Shown: in pieces, positions 7,532 through 13,288 of the stretch | Layout of the letters: each line of letters opens with the position of its first letter | Position numbering within the stretch: the stretch's first letter is position 1 | Assembly (NCBI GenBank): GCA_035541255.1 | Contig: DATKNR010000001.1 | Coordinates: forward strand, 1-13,288 | Source: JOPF136 sp035541255 | Lineage (GTDB): Bacteria; Acidobacteriota; Terriglobia; Acidiferrales; UBA7541 | Direction of reading: 5' to 3' | DNA: 13,288 nt | Notes under the pieces: generated by a model | The model's database searches: none | Seen by the model: only the letters and a program-made list of their open reading frames with translations | Told to the model about the DNA's origin: nothing | Translations under genes and position numbers: made by a program

Positions 7532-8227
7532 ATGCCCGGTACAACGATCGTCGACGATCTGGAAATTTCCTCCAACGGAGGCGCAGGCGGCTCCGCATCC
7601 GTGCCGCCGCCGGAACGCCGCGGTGGCGGCGGAGGCGGTGGTCGGGGGGGAGGCGACGGAGAATCACAGCCGGGGCCCAAGCCGCGCCGCGTTTCCCGCC
7701 GCATCTATTACACCGGGATCTGGCTGGCGCTCGCAGGAATCCTGATGTTCTTCATGTCGCTGGTGAGCGCATACATCGTGCGGAAGAGTTCGGCTGACTG
7801 GCGAGCCGTGGTGCTGCCTCGCATCGTCTGGCTGAACACCGGAGTGCTGCTCATCAGCAGTCTCGCGCTCGAAGCTGCTCACCGCGCTTGGGAGCGCGAA
7901 GACGCGAAGGCTTTCCGCTCCTGGTGGGCCATGGCTACGGGGCTCGGCGTCTTGTTTCTCGCCGGCCAATGGGTGGCCTGGCGCGAACTGGCCGCCGCCG
8001 GCGTCTACCTGGCCACGAACCCGAGCAGCAGCTTTTTCTATCTGCTCACGGCTGCGCACGGTCTCCACGTGGTCGGAGGGCTCGCCGCGCTCGGCTACGT
8101 ACTGTCGCGCGGCTGGGTGCGCCTGCATGCCTCCGGAGGAGTCGCCCCGGAAGTGGCGGGCATCTACTGGCATTTCATGGACGGGCTGTGGGTCTTCCTC
8201 CTGCTCGTCCTCACAATGGGACGGTGA
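7532..8227 (+). CDS. coxC: Cytochrome c oxidase subunit III, first copy
   Basis: Integral subunit that binds subunit I and stabilises proton uptake during turnover. The 231 residues begin with a hydrophilic, disordered tail: residues 31-42 are almost only Gly (seven in a row), then a basic KPRRVSRR stretch before TM1. Helices lie near 60-82, 98-116, 131-150, 167-189 and 213-230. The family is recognised by SLVSAYIVRKS (76-86), the AAHGLHVVGG segment (184-193) and IYWHFMDGLWVFLLL near the C-terminus. The Glu conserved in helix III of subunit III (E90 in the bovine protein) aligns with Ile70 here. GGAG eight bases upstream serves as ribosome site; the next gene starts three bases after the stop, suggesting translational coupling. 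It is clearly different in sequence from the second copy that follows. Confidence 0.93.
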   Translation: MPGTTIVDDLEISSNGGAGGSASVPPPERRGGGGGGGRGGGDGESQPGPKPRRVSRRIYYTGIWLALAGILMFFMSLVSAYIVRKSSADWRAVVLPRIVWLNTGVLLISSLALEAAHRAWEREDAKAFRSWWAMATGLGVLFLAGQWVAWRELAAAGVYLATNPSSSFFYLLTAAHGLHVVGGLAALGYVLSRGWVRLHASGGVAPEVAGIYWHFMDGLWVFLLLVLTMGR

Positions 8228-8230
8228 CGA

Positions 8231-8863
8231 ATGACGGAATCGCACAGCGAAGCGGCGGTAACCGGAGCGTGGAGCGGCGGCGCTTCGCCGTACGCCATCG
8301 GCCACAAAAAGCTGGGAATGTGGCTGTTCATCCTTTCGGACGTGATGACCTTCACGGCCCTGCTGATGGCTTACAGCTACTCGCGGCTGGCCAACCCGGA
8401 TTGGCCGCGCCACGTGTTTCCCATCTGGCCTGCCATCGCCTTCTCCACCACGATGACGGTCGTCCTGCTCGCCAGCAGCCTCACGATGGTCATGGCCGTG
8501 GCCGCGGCTCATCGGGGTGCGCGCGGCGCGGCGGTCAAATGGCTGCTCGCCACCATGGCAGGCGGCCTGATTTTCTGCGGCCTGCACATCAGCGAATGGT
8601 TTCACCTGATCGAGGAGGGCGTACGCCTGTGGAGCAACCCCTGGGGTTCGCCGCTTTTCGGCGCCACGTTCTTCGGCATCACCGGCCTGCATATGACCCA
8701 CGTTCTCTGCGGTGTGATTTACCTCGGCGTGATCGCCTGGGGCTACGGCACGTCGCGGTTCAATGGCGAGGACGTGGAAGTCAGCGGCCTCTACTGGCAC
8801 TTTGTGGACCTGGTGTGGATGTTCGTCTTCCCCATGGTCTATCTGATGAGCGTAAAGTACTGA
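8231..8863 (+). CDS. Cytochrome c oxidase subunit III, second copy
   Basis: A second, shorter subunit III-family protein (210 residues) in tandem with the first. Helices lie at about 28-50, 67-91, 102-122, 140-170 and 187-206. Family motifs are KKLGMWLFILSDVMTF (26-41), where the usual Glu of the SEV segment is Asp37, GLHISEWFHL (117-126), FFGITGLHMTHVLCG (147-161) and LYWHFVDLVWMFVF (187-200), which pairs with the same terminal segment of copy one. The gap of three bases to the upstream gene and ten to subunit IV places it within the operon. Two subunit III genes next to each other are seen in several Acidobacteriota; whether both sit in one oxidase, as a split or heterodimeric subunit III, or alternate cannot be told from sequence. 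Confidence 0.92.
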   Translation: MTESHSEAAVTGAWSGGASPYAIGHKKLGMWLFILSDVMTFTALLMAYSYSRLANPDWPRHVFPIWPAIAFSTTMTVVLLASSLTMVMAVAAAHRGARGAAVKWLLATMAGGLIFCGLHISEWFHLIEEGVRLWSNPWGSPLFGATFFGITGLHMTHVLCGVIYLGVIAWGYGTSRFNGEDVEVSGLYWHFVDLVWMFVFPMVYLMSVKY

Positions 8864-8873
8864 GGAGAGCGGA

Positions 8874-9197
8874 ATGAGCGGACACGAGGCAGAAGCGCAC
8901 GAAGCCTCCGCCGGAGGCACCACAAAACTTTTCCTGATGGTGTGGATCGGGCTGGTGGTGATTACGCTCGGCGAGGTCTACATCGCCTATCTCGAATTTC
9001 CCGCCGTCACCATGCTGCTCATGCTGATCGGCCTCTCCGTGCTGAAGGCCGGCCTGATCGTGGCTTACTTCATGCATCTCCGGTTCGAGAAGCTCTCGTT
9101 GTTCCTGACGCTCGTCCCGGCCACGATTTTCTGTATTGGGATGATGACCGTGATTTTTCCCGATAGTCTGCGGCTGCTGAACGTCAGGCTGCACTAA
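8874..9197 (+). CDS. coxD: Cytochrome c oxidase subunit IV (prokaryotic, CyoD-like)
   Basis: Small accessory membrane subunit of heme-copper oxidases, thought to help assembly of the CuB site. It has 107 residues, the usual size, with a His/Glu-rich cytoplasmic head (GHEAEAHEA) and three helices at about 17-39, 43-65 and 75-94. The signature KAGLIVAYFMHLRFEK (58-73) between helices two and three is typical of this family. GAGGAG just after the previous stop is a good ribosome site. Position as the last recognised oxidase subunit fits the usual II-I-III-IV order. The family call is firm; the symbol is by analogy. Confidence 0.92.
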   Translation: MSGHEAEAHEASAGGTTKLFLMVWIGLVVITLGEVYIAYLEFPAVTMLLMLIGLSVLKAGLIVAYFMHLRFEKLSLFLTLVPATIFCIGMMTVIFPDSLRLLNVRLH

Positions 9198-9213
9198 GGC
9201 GCGCTGAGCACTC

Positions 9214-9531
9214 ATGGTGAAATGGTTGCGCAGATTCGGAGCAGTGGCCGCCGCGACGCTCGCGTCGGCGCCGCGTGTGCTCGCTCAGGGATGCGCCATG
9301 TGCTATGCGGACGCGTCTGCGCAGTCCCCGCGAGCCAAGCACATGTTGGACCTGGCCATCCTCACCCTGCTGGTTCCTACGCTGGCCATGTTTGGCGGAG
9401 TGCTGTTTGCCGCCTTCCGCCGCCGCGAGCAGGACCGCGGCTTCGAGGATCTCGCGAAGTACGGATTGAACGCGCCGCGGTCAGCCTCCCGCCGCGCCCG
9501 CGCTGTTCCCGCCGCCGACCCGCTGCTCTAA
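9214..9531 (+). CDS. Small secreted or membrane-anchored CxxC protein of the oxidase operon
   Basis: Unrecognised 105-residue protein. Residues 1-24 look like a signal peptide (WLRR, hydrophobic Ala-rich core, VLA before the break), followed directly by QGCAMCYADASAQSP with a CxxC pair at C27 and C30. A transmembrane helix follows at about 46-67 (LDLAILTLLVPTLAMFGGVL), then a basic FRRREQDR stop-transfer stretch and a charged, probably cytoplasmic tail rich in Ala, Arg and Pro. The predicted topology puts the two cysteines outside, next to the membrane. It starts 16 bases after subunit IV with a poor ribosome site and ends the operon. I infer a role near the oxidase, for example copper handling, heme attachment or thiol redox during assembly, but no known family confirms it. 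Coding status is supported by its composition and organised domain plan. Confidence 0.7.
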   Translation: MVKWLRRFGAVAAATLASAPRVLAQGCAMCYADASAQSPRAKHMLDLAILTLLVPTLAMFGGVLFAAFRRREQDRGFEDLAKYGLNAPRSASRRARAVPAADPLL

Positions 9532-9554
9532 CCCGCCTGCTCTGTCCCGTCCGA

Positions 9555-9563
9555 TGCTATTAT
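9555..9563 (+). promoter_or_regulatory. Extended -10 promoter candidate for the protease gene
   Basis: TGC-TATTAT: the TATTAT hexamer (9558-9563) matches the -10 consensus at 5/6 and carries the TGn extension. No acceptable -35 is visible at the normal distance. Expected transcript start is about 9570, which would place a stem-loop at the very 5' end of the message. Confidence 0.4.
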
Positions 9564-9570
9564 GACCGCC

Positions 9571-9596
9571 GCCGGAACGCCTTGCAGGCATCCGGC
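9571..9596 (+). other. Stem-loop in the gap between oxidase operon and protease
   Basis: GCCGGA (9571-9576) pairs with TCCGGC (9591-9596), and GCCT (9579-9582) with AGGC (9586-9589), leaving a TGC loop and a small internal bulge (AC against A). No T-run follows, so it is not a standard intrinsic terminator. It is either an operon-end structure protecting or terminating the oxidase message, or the 5' structure of the protease transcript. The rest of the 150-bp gap shows nothing else I can name. Confidence 0.55.
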
Positions 9597-9681
9597 AAAT
9601 CCCAACCCATCCGCCAGCTCTCTGCGTGAAGCCCGGTGGGAACGCCGGAACGCGCGTTGAGCCGCGGAGATTGAGCCTGCC

Positions 9682-12600
9682 ATGCGAAATCCGTTTTCAA
9701 AATCTTGTCGCTGGATCCTGACAGCCGGAGCCGTTGGCTTGCTCCTCGGCGTCCCCGCGCAGGTGCGCGGCGGCCCGGCCGCGCGCCCCGGCTACTACCG
9801 GTTCCCGGCCATTCACGGAGACACCATTGTGTTCACCGCGGAAGGCGACCTGTGGACGGTGAGCGCCGCGGGAGGAGCGGCGCGCCGGCTGACCACCAAT
9901 CCGGGAAGGGAAACGCATGCCGCGATTTCCCCCGACGGTAAATGGGTGGCGTTCAGCGCGGAGTACGAAGGGCCGACGGACGTTTTTGTCATGCCGTTGG
10001 AAGGTGGCCTGCCGGAGCGGCTCACCTGGGATGGCGATGCCATCGTGGCTGGCTGGACGCCGGACGGGCGCGTGCTGTTCCGCACTCGTCGTTACTCCAC
10101 TCTTCCGGATCCCAAGCTCGTGGCGGTGAATCTGAAGGGGCAGCGCGAACTGGTTCCACTGGCGGCGGCTGCGGAAGGCGCGTACTCGGAGGATGGCCGC
10201 ATGCTGTTTTTCACGCGGCTGGAGCACCAGCCCAGCTTCACCAAGCGCTACAAGGGCGGCGAGGCGGAAAACATCTGGAGGTTCGAGGCAGGAAAGGAAG
10301 CTGTCTCCCTGACCGCGGACTGGCCCGGAACGTCGGACACGCCTATGTATTGGAACGGGCGCGTGTACTTCGTTTCCGATCGCGACGGCGTAATGAACGT
10401 TTACTCCATGGAACCGGACGGCCGTGACCTGAAGCAGCTCACGCATCAACGCATCTGGGACGTGCAGTCCGCGGCCATCTCCGAGGGACGGATCGTGTAT
10501 CAGTGCGGCGCGGATCTCTGGCTGCTCGACTTGCGCAGCGGGCACGACGCGATCATTCCCATTACCCTGGTCAGCGATTTCGACCAGTTGCGCGACCACT
10601 GGGTACACAAACCGATGGAGTACCTTACCGGCGTGCATATCGCTCCGGACGGGAGCGCCGCGGTATTCACGGCGCGTGGGGAAGTGTTCACGCTGCCGGC
10701 CACCACCGGCCGCGTCGTGAAGGTCGCGGGAGATTCCTCTGTGCGTTATCGCGCGGCGCGTTATCTGCCGGATGGCAAGAGCATCGTGTCGCTTTCCACC
10801 GCAAGCGGCGAAACGGAGTTCTGGAAGTTTCCGGCAAACGGCGTTGGCCCGGCAGAGCAGTGGACGAACGACGCCAAGGTGCTGCGCTGGGACGGCCTGC
10901 CGTCGCCCGACGGGCGCTGGCTGGCGCACACGAATAAAGACCAGCAGTTGTGGCTCTACGATCTCCACACCAAACAGAACAAAATGATCGCGCAGTCCAT
11001 GGACGGCGATTTCTCGGATCTCGCCTGGTCGCCGGACAGCCAGTGGCTCGCCTACGTGGAGTCCGCCGCGAACACGTTCGATCAGATCAAACTACTCAAC
11101 GTGAGCACCGGCTCGATCCAGATGATCACCTCGGACCGGTACAACAACGAGAGTCCGGCGTGGAGCGCGGACGGAAAGTGGCTGTATTTCCTCTCGGACC
11201 GCATGCTCAAAACCACGGTGCCCTCACCCTGGGGCGCGCGCCAGCCCGACCCCGAATTCGACAAGGCCTACAAGGTCTACGAGCTGGCGCTCGTCACGGG
11301 GCTTCGCTCGCCGTTCGCGCCCGTGGACGAGTTGCATCCGGAAAAGGCGGAGAAAAAGGAAGAGTCGAAGTCCGAAAAGCAGCCTGAAGGTAAGAAGGAA
11401 GCGGCAGTGACGGTCAAGATCGATTTTGACGGACTGGCCGCGCGGCTCGAGGAAGTGCCTGTTCCGGCGGGGAACTACGGTTCACTCCAGGCCGCGGACA
11501 AGCGCCTCTGCTGGTTGGAACGGGGCGAAGGGCCGCAGCCGAAACGCGCGCTCCAATGCATTGCCGTGGCCAACAAAGGCGAAGCGCCGGAGACGCTTCT
11601 GGCGGACGTGAAGGGCTTCGAACTGTCGCTGGACCGGAAAAAAATGCTCGTGGCCAAGGGCGACGACTTCTACATCCTGGACGCGGGCGTCAGCTCCGCC
11701 GCGATGAATGATTCGAAGGCCACGGCGAAAGCGAAAATGGACCTCTCGCACTGGTCGCTGGACACGAATCCGCGCGCCGAGTTCCGCGAGCTGTTCACCG
11801 ACGCCTGGCGGCTCGAGCGGGATTATTTCTACGACCGCAACATGAACGGCGTGGACTGGAAGGCGATGCGGGAGCGTTACCTGCCGCTCGTGGACCGCGT
11901 GGCCGACCGCGAAGAGCTGAACGACGTGATCGCGCAGATGGTGGCGGAGCTCTCCGCGCTGCACATTTTCGTGCGCGGCGGAGATTCGCGGAAGCCCGCG
12001 GACCAGGTGGATCTGGCGTCGCTGGGTGCCGTGCTCGAGCGCGACGAAAAGGCCGGCGGTTTCGTGGTGAAACACATCTTCCTGCACGATCCCGACCTGC
12101 CGGACGAGGCGCCGCCCCTGGCCCGGCCGGATTCCCTCGTCGCCGAAGGCGAAGTCATCACCGGCATTGACGGAGAGTCCGCGCTCACCGTGCCGGACGA
12201 GCGCGCCCTGCTCCGGGGAAAGGCCGGACGGAAGGTGATGCTGCAGGTGAAATCGGCCGGCGGAGCCACGCGGGATGTGCTGGTCACCCCGGTGCTGGAG
12301 CGAGAGGAGCGCAACCTGCGTTACAACGAGTGGGAATATTCCCGCCGGATGCGCGTGGATTCGGAATCAAACGGAACGATCGGCTACGTTCATCTGCGCG
12401 CGATGACGGCGAACGACATCGACCAGTGGGCCCGTGATTTTTATCCCGTCTACGACCGCGCCGGACTGATCATCGACGTCCGGCACAATCACGGTGGCAA
12501 TATTGACTCCTGGCTGCTGAGCAAACTGCTGCGCAAGGCGTGGTTCTACTGGCAGCCGCGCGTCGGAAATCCCATCTGGAACATGCAGTACGCCTTTCGC

Positions 12601-12987
12601 GGGCACATCGTCGTGCTATGCGACCAGGAGACGGCTTCGGATGGCGAGGCGTTTGCCGAAGGCTTTCGCCGGCTGGGGCTGGGCAAGGTGATTGGCGTTC
12701 GCACCTGGGGCGGCGAAATCTGGCTCTCATCGAGCAATTTTCTGGCCGACCGCGGAATCGCCACCGCGGCCGAGCTTGGTGTGTATGGGCCGGAACGCAA
12801 GTGGCTGATTGAAGGCCACGGCGTGGATCCCGACGTCGTGGTGGACGATCTGCCGCACGCCACGTTCGAAGGCAGCGACGCTCAGTTGGAGGCTGCCCTG
12901 CAGTATCTCCGGGAGGAAATTCGGAAAGATCCTCGCTCGGTCCCGAAGCCGCCCCCGTATCCGGACAAGGCGTTTCGCCAGCAGTAG
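9682..12987 (+). CDS. Tricorn-type protease, S41 family, exported
   Basis: Large oligopeptide-processing serine protease homologous to archaeal tricorn, 1101 residues, family-typical length. Residues 1-30 form a signal peptide (KSCR, then ILTAGAVGLLLG), so it should act in the periplasm. Residues about 40-550 are beta-propeller repeats with TolB/PD40-like units (ISPDGKWVAFSAE, WSPDSQWLAYVES, WSADGKWLYFLSD). A Lys/Glu-rich linker lies at 552-574. A helical segment at 695-790, a PDZ-like domain (about 790-865, LVAEGEVITGIDG) and the S41 core from 895 follow, with DVRHNHGGNID (932-942). Catalytic residues by spacing: H761, S986 in TASDGEAF and E1044 in IEGHGVDPD; the 58-residue Ser-Glu distance equals tricorn S965-E1023. 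The Ser beside the catalytic His in tricorn (S745) is Leu760. The ATG at 9682 is preceded by GGAGA about 11 bases away. It appears to be transcribed alone. Confidence 0.95.
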   Translation: MRNPFSKSCRWILTAGAVGLLLGVPAQVRGGPAARPGYYRFPAIHGDTIVFTAEGDLWTVSAAGGAARRLTTNPGRETHAAISPDGKWVAFSAEYEGPTDVFVMPLEGGLPERLTWDGDAIVAGWTPDGRVLFRTRRYSTLPDPKLVAVNLKGQRELVPLAAAAEGAYSEDGRMLFFTRLEHQPSFTKRYKGGEAENIWRFEAGKEAVSLTADWPGTSDTPMYWNGRVYFVSDRDGVMNVYSMEPDGRDLKQLTHQRIWDVQSAAISEGRIVYQCGADLWLLDLRSGHDAIIPITLVSDFDQLRDHWVHKPMEYLTGVHIAPDGSAAVFTARGEVFTLPATTGRVVKVAGDSSVRYRAARYLPDGKSIVSLSTASGETEFWKFPANGVGPAEQWTNDAKVLRWDGLPSPDGRWLAHTNKDQQLWLYDLHTKQNKMIAQSMDGDFSDLAWSPDSQWLAYVESAANTFDQIKLLNVSTGSIQMITSDRYNNESPAWSADGKWLYFLSDRMLKTTVPSPWGARQPDPEFDKAYKVYELALVTGLRSPFAPVDELHPEKAEKKEESKSEKQPEGKKEAAVTVKIDFDGLAARLEEVPVPAGNYGSLQAADKRLCWLERGEGPQPKRALQCIAVANKGEAPETLLADVKGFELSLDRKKMLVAKGDDFYILDAGVSSAAMNDSKATAKAKMDLSHWSLDTNPRAEFRELFTDAWRLERDYFYDRNMNGVDWKAMRERYLPLVDRVADREELNDVIAQMVAELSALHIFVRGGDSRKPADQVDLASLGAVLERDEKAGGFVVKHIFLHDPDLPDEAPPLARPDSLVAEGEVITGIDGESALTVPDERALLRGKAGRKVMLQVKSAGGATRDVLVTPVLEREERNLRYNEWEYSRRMRVDSESNGTIGYVHLRAMTANDIDQWARDFYPVYDRAGLIIDVRHNHGGNIDSWLLSKLLRKAWFYWQPRVGNPIWNMQYAFRGHIVVLCDQETASDGEAFAEGFRRLGLGKVIGVRTWGGEIWLSSSNFLADRGIATAAELGVYGPERKWLIEGHGVDPDVVVDDLPHATFEGSDAQLEAALQYLREEIRKDPRSVPKPPPYPDKAFRQQ

Positions 12988-13001
12988 CGAGCGATTCTCG
13001 C
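12987..13001. terminator. Weak hairpin between convergent genes
   Basis: GCGAG-CGATT-CTCGC makes a five-base-pair stem with a five-base loop across the protease stop and the 22-base convergent gap. There is no T-run on either side. It could act as a shared stop signal, but the short stem may be chance. Confidence 0.2.
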
Positions 13002-13009
13002 AGGGGCAG

Positions 13010-13288
13010 TCAGCGGACGACGGCTTCCGCGACGGCTGCGGCCACGCGTTCGATCTGTTCCGCTGTGAGCTCGGGATACATCGGGAGCGAGAGCACTTCG
13101 AGCGCGGCGCGTTCGGCGCGCGGCATCGAGCCGGGCGCGCACCCCAAGTGCGCATACATCGGTTGCAGGTGTAGCGGCACCGGGTAATAAACCGTGCTGG
13201 CGATTCCCTGCGCGGCCAGATGTTTCTGCACCCGTTCGCGGTCGCTCACGCGCACCGTGTACTGGTGATAGACGTGTGTGCAGCCCTC
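13010..13288 (-). CDS. DegT/DnrJ/EryC1/StrS aminotransferase, C-terminal part
   Basis: C-terminal 92 codons of a PLP-dependent sugar aminotransferase of the DegT/WecE type; the 5' part lies beyond the right edge. The frame enters at 13288 as EGCTHVYHQYTVRV, the family's VYHQY segment that ends in the small domain, continues through QGIASTVYYPVPLHLQPMY and AERAALEVLSLPMYPELTAEQIERV, and stops with TGA at 13012-13010. These are the typical last elements: the strand-turn with PxPLHxQP, the LSLPM segment and the terminal helix. Such enzymes transfer an amino group to keto-sugar nucleotides in surface polysaccharide or antibiotic sugar synthesis; the exact substrate cannot be assigned from this piece. 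It is convergent with the protease gene and 22 bases from it, so the two need not be related. Confidence 0.9.
   Translation of the reverse strand, partial: EGCTHVYHQYTVRVSDRERVQKHLAAQGIASTVYYPVPLHLQPMYAHLGCAPGSMPRAERAALEVLSLPMYPELTAEQIERVAAAVAEAVVR

Noticed and set aside
7618..7660. G-rich run in the first subunit III gene as a possible frameshift or sequencing error
   Set aside because: The frame stays open from a good start with a ribosome site, through the run, into the conserved helices; a flexible Gly tail explains it.
6712..8923. Two long minus-strand frames (7704-6712 and 8923-7664) opposite coxA and the subunit III genes
   Set aside because: Both are antisense shadows of well-identified oxidase subunits and show no domain.
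9697..10968. 423-codon minus-strand frame opposite the protease
   Set aside because: Lies entirely against propeller-coding sequence; biased composition, no family match.
1..13288. tRNA, rRNA, CRISPR arrays, insertion sequences or defence systems
   Set aside because: No cloverleaf, direct-repeat array, transposase or terminal inverted repeats were seen, and nearly all bases belong to recognised genes.

Overview
The window is high-GC, densely coded bacterial DNA holding ten genes complete or cut by an edge on both strands, and no RNA gene, mobile element or CRISPR array that I can see. The gene content points to Acidobacteriota, most likely a Solibacter/Bryobacter-like lineage. The reasons are a PadR regulator directly followed by a long duplicated FtsX/MacB-type permease of the ADOP kind, an aa3-type oxidase operon with two subunit III genes, and a secreted tricorn-like protease. 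This is inferred from families and arrangement; no marker gene is present.

Left part (1-4684), minus strand. Reading leftwards: a 772-residue membrane protein with a polytopic N-terminal half and C-terminal TPR repeats (4684-2366); a 130-bp gap carrying two copies of an inverted repeat; a PadR-family repressor (2235-1894); and, 9 bases on, a 628-codon 5' portion of an ADOP permease that runs off the left edge. PadR and the permease look like one transcription unit, probably controlled by PadR binding to the repeats.

Middle part (4685-9531), plus strand. A divergent 203-bp region with a recognisable sigma70-like promoter leads into a cytochrome c oxidase operon: subunit II (CuA), subunit I (type A1 heme-copper oxidase), two different subunit III proteins, subunit IV, and a small secreted or membrane-anchored CxxC protein. 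Gaps between these genes are 3 to 45 bases. The products together form a terminal oxidase that takes electrons from cytochrome c through CuA to heme a and heme a3-CuB, reducing oxygen and pumping protons. No heme A synthesis (CtaA/CtaB), SCO or cytochrome c gene lies in the window.

Right part (9532-13288). A 150-bp gap with an extended -10 motif and a strong stem-loop precedes a complete 1101-residue tricorn-type S41 protease with a signal peptide (9682-12987). A convergent gene at the right edge is the C-terminal 92 codons of a DegT/DnrJ/EryC1/StrS-type sugar aminotransferase.

Most of the window is ordinary core physiology for this group. The points most worth checking are the duplicated PadR operator, the unassigned CxxC protein at the end of the oxidase operon, the two subunit III copies that both lack the conserved Glu, the TPR-fused membrane protein, and the altered active-site position in the tricorn homologue.
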